Part shown: one piece after another, positions 43,913-53,509 of the stretch
How the letters are laid out: each line of letters starts with the position of its first letter
Numbering within the stretch: position 1 is the stretch's first letter
Assembly: GCA_018136815.1 (NCBI GenBank)
Contig: CM030934.1
Location: 1,750,695-1,814,694, forward strand
Length of the DNA: 64,000 nt
Source of the DNA: Isochrysis galbana
Lineage: Eukaryota; Haptophyta; Isochrysidales; Isochrysidaceae
Direction: 5' to 3'
Made by a program: the position numbers and the translations under genes
Notes under the pieces: model-generated
The model's database searches: none
Told to the model about the DNA's origin: nothing
The model's input: only the letters and a program-made list of their open reading frames with translations

Positions 43913-44339
43913 CCTCTTCTCCCCCTGGGATGAATAAGGGGCGAGAAGAGAGGGGGGGTGGCCGGGGGGGTCCCCGCGGGGGGGGGCGGGCGGGGGGCGG
44001 GGGGGGGGGGCCTCTCGCCTGCTCGCCTCTCTCTTCCCCTCGTTTCTCTCGACTCCCTCCCCCTCTCTCTGCAAAGTAATACGTCTCCTCTGTCGACTCT
44101 TCTCTCTTTTTGCGCGTGTGCGGCGGCGGCTCGCGCGGGAACGGGGGGGGGGGGGGGCGGGGAGACGCCGCTCTTCCTTTGTAGGGCGGCGGGGGGCGGG
44201 GCGGGGGGGCACAAGAGAGAGAGGGAGAGAGAGAGGGAGAGGGGAGAAGGGGCGGGAGAGGGAGAGGGGGAGAGAGAGAGAAAGAAAGAGAGAGGGAGAG
44301 GAAGTGAGAGAAGAGAGAGGGAGAGAGAGCGCGCGCGAC

Positions 44340-45249
44340 GAGGAGGAGGGGAGAGGGTCTCTTCATCAGGGGCCACACACAATTTAATGTGGGAAAGAGA
44401 TGGGAAGCGGAGAGGGGGAGAGAGGGAGAGGAGAGTCCTGTGGGCCTCGTCGTCGTCTCGGCCTCTTCTGTGTCAAGTAGGAAGTATAGTGCACCCGCCC
44501 TAAAGGAGGAAGTTGGGTTTTCGGTAGAGGTCTAACTAAGAATCAACAGAAACAAAAAAAAGGTGGGAGTTGAAGCGCTAGAACCGCCTCGCCGAGATAC
44601 GTCGATTGACTCGAGGGATTTTGCAGAGCTGAAATTCTGCTTGAAAGATGGTTGGAAGAGCACACGGAGTTTCAACGATGGCGCCAACGCGAGAAAAACC
44701 CGTTGGTTTGGTTCGACTCCCCTGCAGTGAAACAAACTCCGCAAGGTGGTTTACGAGATGGCCGCTGCGACGGTGCGAACGTGGCACTTCCCTCTCGCCC
44801 CCCGCGCCCTCTCGTCCTCTTGCTTGATCGGTGCCGCGCCTGCGCCACCTCGGCTGCAGCCCGCCCGGCCATCCCCACGCCCCACGTCCGCGAGTCCGCG
44901 ACCCATGCCCCATGCCTTCCCCTCAGCCCTACATGTGAAACACAGGAACACCGTGTTTCTACAAAAGCCAAAAACAGCCGTGTTTCACCGTGTTTCAAAC
45001 CTCTTGAGGCGCAACACAGAGGAAACACAGAGGCGCGCGCGTGCGCGGCCGGCGGCCAGAGGCCATAGGCTGCCGTGAAGGAGCAAAGGAGCGTCAGTCG
45101 CTAAAGTCGCGTTCCGTCAAAAGAGGGCCAAGTGATATTTTTTTTACTCAGAATGCTTGTTTTATTTTTAGGTAGAAATGTCACAACAATTCACAATTCC
45201 TCCAGTGAGTATTATTATTACGAATATGAGTACAAAAAAACCTTTTAAT
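44340..45249. other. Intergenic region
   Basis: No gene recognised. 44930-45040 contains repeated GTGTTTC/GAAACAC words (TGAAACACAGGAACACCGTG, CCGTGTTTCACCGTGTTTC, GGAAACACAGAGG) that can pair with each other. The longest open frames (about 110-138 codons on both strands at 44650-45070) are basic and Pro-rich without motif. Confidence 0.45.
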
Positions 45250-46050
45250 ATTCTTACCGCACTCGCGGCGAATGGAACCACTACCTACTACACGTAGTAC
45301 GTAGCATACTTTCTACACTCCCACTCCCCCGGCCCTTCTCCCCCCGCCATCAGGCTGCTCCCCCCGTACACTACTAGGGGGATAGGGGTGAAGGGCTTAG
45401 ATATGGTCCGGCGGCCCGCGCCTCCCCCCGGTGATCTTCCCCCCCCCTTCCTCCTGTGTCTCCGAGTGGGCGGCCGACTCTGTCCCGACTTATCCTGTAA
45501 ACAGGAGTGGGACTTATACCGACTTTTCGGTGGGCGGAGCTCTCGTCGCTCCGCCAACCCCCTTCTCCGCGCTCTCTCTCCCCTCTCCTGGCGGAGCGAG
45601 AGCTCCGCCCACCCCCTTCTCCGTGCTCTCTCCCCCCGCCTCTCCCCTCTCCCCTGTCCTGCGGTACGCGCGATGGCGCGCCCGCGGCAGGCCTCCAGCT
45701 GCCCTCTGGCGACCCCTAGAGGCCAGCTCAGGGGTCAGGGGGCAGAGGAGGCTGGGGTTGGGCCCTGGCCTCCCCTGCCCCCTCCCTCGCTGGCGCTCCT
45801 GAGCCTCTGGGGCCCCCACGCTGCACCTGTGCCTGCCTGTCGACCGGGGGGGAGGAGGGGTTGGAGCAATGCGCTGGGCATGACTGGCCAGGACGGGCGC
45901 GAATGGGGCGAGCTTGTGGGGAAGGAAGTGGGTCATTAGGCTCCTGCGGCAAGCCATCGGGCATGCCAGCAGGATGGGCGGTTCCTCCCCCATGGCAGGG
46001 GAGGAGTGGAGGGCTCGTGCCCCCCCAAGGGTCAACCAAGTATAAACTTA
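45250..46050 (+). repeat. Dispersed repeat family R, copy 2
   Basis: Same order of blocks as 39436-40163, including CTACTAGGGGGATAGGGGTG, CTTATCCTGTAAACAGG and the terminal CAACCAAGTATAAACTTAGT. It has an additional internal duplication of the GGAGCTCTCGTCGCTCCGCC segment (45535-45560 and 45593-45610). Confidence 0.8.
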
Positions 46051-46382
46051 GTTGGAGGGGAGAGGAAAGAAGAGAGGGAGTGCTTCCCCAGATCATTATT
46101 CACGATTTGAAATCTTGAGAAGTTCGCAACTCTCGAGGTTTTCCTCAAACATCAAATTGTGAATGTTGAAGGTATCCTTCATTATTTGCGTCAGGATATG
46201 CGTTTTCACCCTCCACTGACACTGCCTTTCACCACCAAAAATCACATGGTCAACGGCAGCAATGGGCACCTCAACGGCATCTTTGGCTCGACGTGAAATG
46301 TCTCAAGGCGCAGATCGAATCGTAGCGTGAGACATCGAGGCCGTCCATACATTCAGCTGGCTGCTTCATCTGCAGCGCAGGC

Positions 46383-48287
46383 TCAAGCGGTGGTCGCCTC
46401 GGCCTTGGCACCGGCCACTTTAGTGTAGTCCATCTGATCAGCGCCGCGCGCGTCGGCGGCGGGCTTGTATAGCTGCGGGTCGTACTTGCCCAAGGCGCCC
46501 TTGGGAAGCAGCATGCAACCGTACTCGGGGAAGTAGATGAAGTGCATGAGGAGCGAGACAACCATGATGGTGATACCCAGCTCGACGAAGCCCTGGTCGG
46601 TCGCCTTACCACCGGCGATGATCGCCTTGGATCCGACGACGGCGCCCGAGTTGCCACCGGCGCCAACCATGCCAGAGACGACGCCGAGCGCCGGCCGCGA
46701 GACGTACGGCACAATACCGAAATGGAGGCCCTCGGCCATCTGCACGAGGATGGAGAAGAGGATCATGACGAGCATGGTGACACCGAGTGTACCCTGGTTC
46801 CGAACGCACTCCATGTCCTCCACGTCGCCCACCACGATGAACTTCTCGGTGGTCGGCATCGGAAGGAGGGTCTCGGTGCCGTCGGCGTTCTGGAGCCAAC
46901 CGTAGTCGGGGGTGGAGATAGACTCGGAGCCGCACAGCGGAACCTTAGCCGCGTCGGTGGAGTTGATCTTGTACGTGTAGGTGAGGCCGTACGAGAAGGG
47001 CGCGCCGGCGGGCGGGTTCGACGTCTGCCACTTGCCCCAGATCGTGTCGTCCTTAGTGGTCGGGCAGAGCGAGCTGAGGTCATCGTCGCAGCGCTTGCGG
47101 TCAGGCGAGGGCATGTTGATGGTAATGAGGCCCATGATGAGGCACATCATGCCCTCGAGGGTCTGGATGATCCAGCACGACCAGAGACGGCCGCGCATGC
47201 CAAACTTGGCGTTGAGCATGTCCGAGAGCATGCCGCCCCACGAGCGAGCGAAGAGGTTCATTAAGCCGAAGCATGAGCCGAGCACCCCAGCGATTTGCGG
47301 AGTCACGCCATAGTAGCGATAGAAGTAGAGCACCGCCTTGTTGTTCATCGTCAGCTCGACGCCGAAGCAGAAGCCGTAGGTGATGGTTAGGATCCACGCG
47401 TTAACATTGGTGAAGCCGATGAGCACGGCCTTGCCACCCTGGCTCTTCTGCTTAGCGCCCGACGTCTCGAGCTCGCGGTAGTTGCCGTCCGGCAGGTCAC
47501 GGCCGAGGATGACGAGGACGGAGGCAATCACATGTAGCGCGGCCGGCACGATCATGCACAGACGCCACGCCCGGTCGATGCCAGGGCCGTCGGTGCCCGT
47601 TGCCTGGATGAAGCCGAGCATCACGTACGGCATTACGAGCTGGGTCACGCCGCCGCCGAGGTTGCCCCAGCCGCCGGCAGTCGCATTGGCAGTGCCAACG
47701 ACCGCGCGTGTGAACATCTGCGAGCACCAGACCTGGCACGTCACGAAGGTGGCGAGCGAGAGACCGATCAAGAGGCGCGCGGCGATGAGCGCGCCGGCGC
47801 TCTGTGCGAAGGCGAGGGTGATGATGCCAGGGACGCCGAGCCAGAGCAGCAGGAAGAAGGTCTTACGGGCGCCGAACTTGTCGCAGAGCGGGCCGGCCAG
47901 AACGCGCATCGCGATGGTACCGCCCACTGCGGCCGAGCCGGAGTCGGCGATGTCGGTGCCGGAGAGGCCGATGCCGCCGTCGGCGGGCGCGCGTTTGATG
48001 TATGGCATCAACGCGGCGGGCGCGAACACCGAGAAGAAGGTGCAAAAGAAGCCGAACGCCGATACCCAGAAGGCGTACATGTGCGGCTGTGGTGCGTTGG
48101 GAACAAGGCCCTTAAAGAGCGTCGAGAAGAGCTGGGTCGCCTTGTGCTCCGAGTCGACAGGGACGGGGAATCGGCGACCGTAAATGTCGGTCACGCCAGT
48201 CGAGTTGATGCCCTTCGCCTCGAGCGACTTGTGAAGTGAGGCGATCTCCCTCTCGAGGGTCTCAATCTTGACGTCTAAGTTGGCCAT
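46383..48287 (-). CDS. NRT2: High-affinity nitrate/nitrite transporter, NRT2 (NNP) family
   Basis: Intronless, 634 residues from ATG 48287. The N-terminal 60 residues are cytosolic and partly helical (LDVKIETLEREIASLHKSLE). Then 12 membrane helices of the major facilitator superfamily: nitrate signature 1 GWGNLGGGVTQ (206-216) in the fifth helix, the MFS loop DKFGARKTFFL, and nitrate signature 2 GAGGNSGAVVG near residue 540. A large loop of about 100 residues (about 420-515, DRKRCDDDLSS...YKINSTDAAK...) lies between helices 9 and 10, longer than in plant NRT2. The C-terminal tail is about 50 residues. Codons end strongly in G or C, as expected for a highly expressed gene. Long open frames on the opposite strand follow from this bias. 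The family takes up nitrate with protons at the plasma membrane. Confidence 0.95.
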   Translation of the reverse strand: MANLDVKIETLEREIASLHKSLEAKGINSTGVTDIYGRRFPVPVDSEHKATQLFSTLFKGLVPNAPQPHMYAFWVSAFGFFCTFFSVFAPAALMPYIKRAPADGGIGLSGTDIADSGSAAVGGTIAMRVLAGPLCDKFGARKTFFLLLWLGVPGIITLAFAQSAGALIAARLLIGLSLATFVTCQVWCSQMFTRAVVGTANATAGGWGNLGGGVTQLVMPYVMLGFIQATGTDGPGIDRAWRLCMIVPAALHVIASVLVILGRDLPDGNYRELETSGAKQKSQGGKAVLIGFTNVNAWILTITYGFCFGVELTMNNKAVLYFYRYYGVTPQIAGVLGSCFGLMNLFARSWGGMLSDMLNAKFGMRGRLWSCWIIQTLEGMMCLIMGLITINMPSPDRKRCDDDLSSLCPTTKDDTIWGKWQTSNPPAGAPFSYGLTYTYKINSTDAAKVPLCGSESISTPDYGWLQNADGTETLLPMPTTEKFIVVGDVEDMECVRNQGTLGVTMLVMILFSILVQMAEGLHFGIVPYVSRPALGVVSGMVGAGGNSGAVVGSKAIIAGGKATDQGFVELGITIMVVSLLMHFIYFPEYGCMLLPKGALGKYDPQLYKPAADARGADQMDYTKVAGAKAEATTA

Positions 48288-49604
48288 GGTAATCCAGGGG
48301 TAGCAACGGTGAACCTGGGAAGAGGTGAGCGGCGACGAGGTGGGTGAGCATGAGGAAGGGCGATGAACGATCGTCGCAAGCACAGGCAGGACCACTCGGC
48401 CGGTGGCAAACCTCCAGGTGGTAGTGCTGGGTGGGCGCGAGTGGTGAGGGAACGCATGCCCGCCGCTCGGGGAGGGGCGGAGTCATGCGGGCGCGGGCTC
48501 GTCGGACGAGTCGGGGCGCGTGCGCCGTGGTGGGCGATGGCGGTCACAAACCTCGATCCCAGGGATGCGGCGCCGCGCGAGGATGTGGTAGGGGAGGAGA
48601 GGAGTGGGAGGGCGGGGTGGGGTATAGCGTGTGGGGAGGGGTCACCTCGATGGGGCTGCTGTGACCGCGCCTCAGATTCTGTCCCATGGCGTTCGTCACG
48701 CGGTCCTAGAGACGAGCCCCGGGGGGGGGAGGGGGGGGGAGGGGTTGAGAGCGGGGAAGAACAGAGAAAAGAGGTGCTTGGGGGGTGCGGGGGGGAGGGG
48801 GGGGGGTACGGGAGGCGGGCGGGGAGGGGGGGGGGGCGGGGGGGGGGGGAGGGGGAAGGAGAGAGGGGTACGGCGAGGGGGGGGGGGACAGGCCGAGGAC
48901 TTCGCACAACTTCTCGCCGCTGTGATCTCGCCCAGCCGAGCTCCCTTCCTTCCGGGGGGGGGGGCGGGGAGGGCGCTTCTGCACGCTTCCCCTGTTTCCT
49001 CCCCCGCCGCCGCCGCCGCGACCGCCGCCGCCCCCCCGCACGCCACCACGAGTCAGAGAGGAGGCGAGAATCTATGTGGTGTGTCCCTATCACTCTCGGA
49101 ATACGTAAGAGTACAACACCCTCCGCTCACCTCCCGTACCCCCCCCTCCAGGTCTCTCTAGCTCTCTAGTCTTCGTAATCTCGCAATTTCGCCTGGATCC
49201 CCCGATTTCTGCGGAACTTACTCGTAAGGGAGCGTGAGTGTCTTGGACGGCCCCCTTCAGTTTTTGCGCGGGGGGGACGGCAACGGGGCAGAGGGAGGAG
49301 AGAGGGGCGCAGAGTAAAAAAGAACCGTTACCGGGGAAAAGAAAGAGAGGGAAACGAGCAAGGCGCAAGGCGGGCGGGAGCGGGAGCCCTCCCCCCTCCA
49401 CCGTCCTCCGCGGGGGAGGGGAGGGGGGGAGGGGGGCACGCTCTTCCGCCCCTCCCTTCGCCCCTTCTCTGCTCGCGCACCCACTCGCCCCCGCGACCAT
49501 GGTCTCGCCCCTCGCCTCCTGCCCCTCGCCCGCCGCGCCCGCCGACGCCGTGACCACCACCGTCGTCGCGCCCACCCCACATCCTATATCCTACATGACA
49601 ACCA
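48288..49604. other. NRT2 upstream region with G-rich clusters
   Basis: After about 300 bp of 5' UTR/promoter DNA there is a dense series of G runs (48718-48895) and shorter ones (48950-48970, 49405-49440). On the gene's sense strand these are C runs. No gene recognised; many basic Gly/Arg frames come from composition. Confidence 0.55.
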
Positions 49605-49640
49605 ACTATCGTTATAACGATAGGGTCATGGAGCGCGCCC
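49605..49640 (+). promoter_or_regulatory. MERA start module, best-preserved copy
   Basis: A perfect 18-bp palindrome CTATCGTTATAACGATAG (49605-49622), then GGTC and ATGGAGCGCGC (ATG 49628). The same arrangement with small changes occurs at 11455-11482, 17803-17837, 26641-26665 (minus) and 40340-40375 (minus). The palindrome could be a core-promoter or binding site whose transcript starts just before the ATG. Confidence 0.6.
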
Positions 49641-50083
49641 CGCTCCCCCCCTCTCTCTCCGCCCTCCCCGCCGCGCTGGCCGACCAAGCCATGACCAACG
49701 CCCTGCAGCCGCAGCGACCTCCTGCCGGGGCCACGCCAGCCCAGGTACTCGCGAGCCACGACCCAAGACGCGGCCCCAGACTCAGACATCAGACAGACAG
49801 ACAGACAGCACACACCTCAACATCGCACAGAACACCAACACATCACAGCCAACACAGACAAGCCCACACACACCCTGAGCCACAAAGCTCAGTCGCCCAT
49901 AGGGAAAGCCTTCGGGCTGGGCCCCTACATCGCTGCGGCACTGACCGAGTGCGAGAGCACGAGGCGCAGACCCGGCCGGTCAACCTGACCACCACCACAC
50001 CAAGCCTGGTGGCATGTGGCACCACATGCAATCATCAGCAACCAGACACTTGTGCGCATGAGCACGACACGAGTGCGCAGTGA
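49628..50083 (+). CDS. Hypothetical protein starting MERAPLPP (element-derived)
   Basis: 151 residues: MERAPLPPSLSALPAALADQ, AMTNALQPQRPPAG, then a His/Thr/Gln/Ser-rich part (HTSTSHRTPTHHSQHRQAHTHPEPQ) and a tail ending in HDTSAQ. Low complexity, no domain. It shares only the first residues with the other MERA frames, as if one conserved start had been joined to different sequences. It runs into repeat C at 50082. Confidence 0.35.
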   Translation: MERAPLPPSLSALPAALADQAMTNALQPQRPPAGATPAQVLASHDPRRGPRLRHQTDRQTAHTSTSHRTPTHHSQHRQAHTHPEPQSSVAHRESLRAGPLHRCGTDRVREHEAQTRPVNLTTTTPSLVACGTTCNHQQPDTCAHEHDTSAQ

Positions 50084-50398
50084 ATAAAAAATAATTACAA
50101 CTGGGAATATCGGCGGCTGCATTGAGCCGCTGGCCGATGCCGCACGCCGACGCAGGTGAAGACGCAGGTGAAGATGTCCCAGCAGGCCCTGCAGAGACCC
50201 CGGCAGAGCCCGGGGGCGGGCGGGCGGGTCATCTGAGCGCCCCGGCTTGCATTAATGGTCATGTCTCGGGCCTAGGCTCCTTCAGACGGCGAAGGGGTAG
50301 CGTTGCGCACTCCCGGGGTTGCTGGAGTGCTGCAACGACAAACTGCGAGGATGCTGCTGAGGCCGTAGAGGTCGCCAGTCGAGCGCCCGAAGTCAGTG
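50082..50398 (+). repeat. Dispersed repeat C, copy 2
   Basis: Nearly identical to 1549-1872 (few substitutions and a small indel). Here the frame remains open beyond the repeat. Confidence 0.85.
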
Positions 50399-50931
50399 GT
50401 GTCGCAGATTTGGCAACCAATGGTGAGTCAGGCGCTCTCCGGCTGGGCTCCTTCAGAAGGCGAAGGCTTAGCGTCACGCATTCCCAGTGTTGCGGGAGTG
50501 GTGCAGCTTGCGAGAGTGCTGCAGCGACGAACGGCCCGGATGCTGCCGGGGCAGCAGAGGTGGCCCTTTGCACGCCCGACTTCAGCAGTGGCGCAGAAAC
50601 GCCGTCGATGAACGGGGAGGGCGGAATGCGCATAGCGGACGCCGATCGAGACGCCTGCACGAGCGGTGCCCCACCGAGAGCTACCGGGGGACCGGGGACC
50701 GAGAAAATCCCCCGAGAGCTATTGGGAGATTGCTCATGGGGGGTCGCCGTAAGCGGATCCCCCAGTAGCTATCGGGGGGAGATGAAATCCCCCGGCCCCG
50801 AGAGCAAACGGGGGGTTCTCTCTCCCTCTCCCTCTCTCCCTCTCTCTCTCTCCCTCCCTCTCTCTCCCTCCCTCCCTCCCTCCCTCCCTCCCTCCCTCCC
50901 TCCCTCTCCCTCTCTCGGGAGGCAGCAGTAG
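50137..50931 (+). CDS. Hypothetical protein of repeat C with internal repeats
   Basis: 264 residues from ATG 50137. Two related segments of about 60 residues follow each other: LGSFRRRRGSVAHSRGCWSA... and LGSFRRRRLSVTHSQCCGSG..., each continuing with a N(C/G)xDAAxAxEVA-like part. DNA between 50270 and 50590 shows the same two units. The C-terminal part is coded by a CT-rich repeat and is not credible. Probably an element-derived frame; no family recognised. Confidence 0.3.
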   Translation: MPHADAGEDAGEDVPAGPAETPAEPGGGRAGHLSAPACINGHVSGLGSFRRRRGSVAHSRGCWSAATTNCEDAAEAVEVASRAPEVSGVADLATNGESGALRLGSFRRRRLSVTHSQCCGSGAACESAAATNGPDAAGAAEVALCTPDFSSGAETPSMNGEGGMRIADADRDACTSGAPPRATGGPGTEKIPRELLGDCSWGVAVSGSPSSYRGEMKSPGPESKRGVLSPSPSLPLSLSLPLSPSLPPSLPPSLPPSPSLGRQQ

Positions 50932-51409
50932 GGTGCGCGCGACAGCGCCGTTCGTCTCAGCCGCAACCTCAGTGGGTACCCATACATAACCACACATGGC
51001 CGCAGTAGAGGGGAGAAACTGGGCCAGAAGGGGTCTGTCTGCGGCGCGCCGCCACCTGCACCTGCCGCGAACCGCTCTTCGTACCCCGTTATATAATCTT
51101 AGGCTGCGCAACCTTAACAAGCAAGGAAAAACGACAACAAGAAAACTCCGCACAACTTTGCTCGTCTAGGGAGGCAGCAGTAGGGTGCGCGCGACAGCGC
51201 CGTTCGTCTCAGCCGCAACCTCAGTGGGTACCCATACATAACCATACATGGCCGCAGTAGAGGGGAGAAACTGGGCCAGAAGGGGTCTGCGGCGCGCCGC
51301 CACCTGCCGCGAACCGCTCTTTGTACCCCGTTATAATCTTAGGCTGCGCAACCTTAACAAGCAAGGAAAAACGACAACAAGAAAACTCCGCACAACTTTG
51401 CTCGTCTAG
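50917..51409 (+). repeat. Tandem duplication of about 245 bp
   Basis: Unit 1 50917-51168 and unit 2 51169-51409 are nearly identical from GGGAGGCAGCAGTAGGGTGC to CACAACTTTGCTCGTCTAG. Unit 1 has two small insertions (TCTG, TGCACC) and TATATAATC where unit 2 has TATAATC. Each contains the TATA-like word about 70 bp before its end. No coding potential. The duplication looks recent. Confidence 0.9.
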
Positions 51410-51525
51410 CGCAATCTTGCCTAAGCAACACACACCACCGATGCCTATCACCACAATACAACGGCCCTGGGGCAGCATTTGTCTCTCTTTACTTCCCCCA
51501 TGCGTGCATTTCCCAAGGTTTGTGG

Positions 51526-52902
51526 CTAAAAGTCATCATTGTGGGGCGACCCCTCCCACTGGCTTCTCCATGGAGCTTGGCATGCCTCTGAGCTGAATGC
51601 GGCAGCCGTGAGTTTCGTTGCAATAGCCTCAGCCGCATCCACTTCGATCTTACCATGATCCATTAGTACGGACTCCTTAGGCCAAGGAGTACTCCTTCGT
51701 TTGCGACGTTCCAAGTATGGAATGTTAGCTTGGTATTCTGCCCCGATACCAATCCCGCCTTCTTCCAACTCGAGTGATGCATCAGAGTCGCCATCAGAAG
51801 ATGAAGGAGAGGTTGTTCTCAATGCACGGAAGCAAGACAACGCTTCCACTTTGTCCCGTTCACTGTGGCTCATAAGCCTGATTCTTCCAACTGGAAGTCG
51901 CATGGCTCCTTTACCGTTGGCGAGCGCAACTTTAACCGTGGCCCCACGCCTCCCAGATTTGGCAGCACGCACAGCAATCACAAAGCCAGGTTCCCAAGAA
52001 GCTGCCCCTGTGCGAATCATCACAGCTTGCCTAAGAAAGCGTTCAGTCAAGTCTCCAGTCGGCCCCGACGTGAAGCTCCCCAGGATCTTGGTGGGCCTCG
52101 CAGACTCACTCGGTCTCGGTCGTTTGCGGTTGTAGGATGAGCTCGGATGGAAGGGCTCAGTAGGGTACCATTCTTTGTGGGTCTGACCGGTGCCGATCAC
52201 TTCCGCAACGCTCTCGTCTTGAGAAGCATGAAGAACGCGAAAAGGGACTTCCCTGAGATCGTGCACATGTATTTCTCCATCTGCATACCGAACCACATGC
52301 TTGTAGAAGAGCTGGTCGTGAGAGCCAATTTCTGGGATCTGCTCAAGGACAACACCCTGATATGGCTCAGTCTTTCTCTTCCCAGAGATCCGCCACAGCA
52401 CATCAACGTGCGTGCCAATGGGTAGTCTTACTGACGCACCCTTATGCTGCCACGCCCCGGTGCTCCAAGTCTCTGTTATGGTGGTCCTGTTCCCTGATGA
52501 AGCTCCTCCCCTCGCAGCTCCGGGCGAGGCGCAGATCCTGAGCATGTCAGACTTCACCAACTGTGCTGGCGCTGCATCAACCTGCTCCTTGGCCTTCGGC
52601 TGTCTTTGGCGTTTGATTTGGGGCGGGGGAAGGCATAATCGTTTGGAGAGAGCCGAAAAGGAGCGGTACTGGCTGCCCGAGGGAGATCGAGCGTACCAGT
52701 CTCCTTGGTGGTCCTTCCGGTCACTCACAGCTGTGCGCCGGCGGTACGAGAGCGCCCAACCATGTAGCATCTGCTCTGGAGCCTCGACGCCCTCGCGCTT
52801 GAGTCGGCAGACAGTGTCGAGAATCTGCTGCGCAGGCGTCGTCTCTCCTGCCTCATTCCCCTCGTCCTCGCCCGAGAAGGCGCCGAGCGGCTCGTGGCTC
52901 AT
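51526..52902 (-). CDS. Probable chromatin protein with MBD-like and Tudor-like domains
   Basis: 458 residues from ATG 52902 (MSHEPLGAFS); the frame is open 22 codons further upstream without an ATG. Residues about 47-90, HGWALSYRRRTAVSDRKDHQ then GDWYARSPSGSQYRSFSALS, follow the pattern of methyl-CpG-binding domains: GW, basic strand, YxxPSG, RS, helix. Two Tudor/Agenet-like barrels follow: IGTHVDVLWRISGKRKTEPY with YADGEIHVHDLREVPF, and a second around AVMIRTGAASWEPGFVIAVR. The C-terminal third is acidic then Arg-rich (ERRKRRSTPWPKES). Intronless as read. The MBD assignment rests on a short pattern, so true binding to methylated DNA is not shown. Confidence 0.6.
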   Translation of the reverse strand: MSHEPLGAFSGEDEGNEAGETTPAQQILDTVCRLKREGVEAPEQMLHGWALSYRRRTAVSDRKDHQGDWYARSPSGSQYRSFSALSKRLCLPPPQIKRQRQPKAKEQVDAAPAQLVKSDMLRICASPGAARGGASSGNRTTITETWSTGAWQHKGASVRLPIGTHVDVLWRISGKRKTEPYQGVVLEQIPEIGSHDQLFYKHVVRYADGEIHVHDLREVPFRVLHASQDESVAEVIGTGQTHKEWYPTEPFHPSSSYNRKRPRPSESARPTKILGSFTSGPTGDLTERFLRQAVMIRTGAASWEPGFVIAVRAAKSGRRGATVKVALANGKGAMRLPVGRIRLMSHSERDKVEALSCFRALRTTSPSSSDGDSDASLELEEGGIGIGAEYQANIPYLERRKRRSTPWPKESVLMDHGKIEVDAAEAIATKLTAAAFSSEACQAPWRSQWEGSPHNDDF

Positions 52903-52972
52903 CGGGGCGCCACGTCTGCGCCGACGAGCGGCTGACCTCTCCTGGACCTCCTCTTCACGCTCACACACACAT

Positions 52973-53509
52973 CCCTAGGAGTACTTCAGAGATGTGGAAA
53001 ATCCGAAAATCCTACTCTACTCTAGAGTAGTAGTACCTTAGATATGTGATGAGACAAGGAGACAACCAGTGGCCAGTGGCCAGTGGATCTTTTTGAGCCC
53101 AGGATCCCAGGATGCACCTTCACAGAATTAGTATAAGTTGCATGGCGAGGGGGCGATTTGCGATGAGGCTGCGGCGGACATGGGCATACGGGCATGGGTA
53201 GGCAGTAGGAGGCGCGCCCGGCATAGCCTGCGCACATTGTTGTATTGTTGTGGCTAGCTAAGGCGCGCTACACTGGGGGCGCGTCGATAATGGGCCCGCC
53301 GCGCCCACACTCGCGTCAGACGTCGGACGTCGACCCTCTGCAATAGTGATGGTGATGGTGATTTCTAGCCTGTTTTCGCGCTTTTCGTTACAATTACGCA
53401 TCGCTGTGGGCTGTGGGGTTGTGGCTGTGGGCTGTGGGGCTGTGGGGGCTACCGTGGGGGGTTCCAGGGCCCAAAAGGCACCGGATGTGTGCTAGTTACA
53501 CCTATTTGA
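52973..53509. other. Intergenic region upstream of the MBD-like gene
   Basis: No gene. Promoter side of the MBD-like gene, then mixed sequence with short tandem GGTGAT and GGGCTGTGGGG words (53345-53460). Confidence 0.45.

Noticed and set aside
43448-44503. Frames of 89-297 codons on both strands near the methyltransferase start
   Set aside because: Low-complexity CT/GA and G/C runs; only the minus-strand frame from ATG 43558 carries domain sequence.
46542-48183. Long plus-strand frames of 240 and 233 codons opposite NRT2
   Set aside because: Shadow frames caused by strong G/C at third codon positions of the NRT2 gene; no family resemblance.
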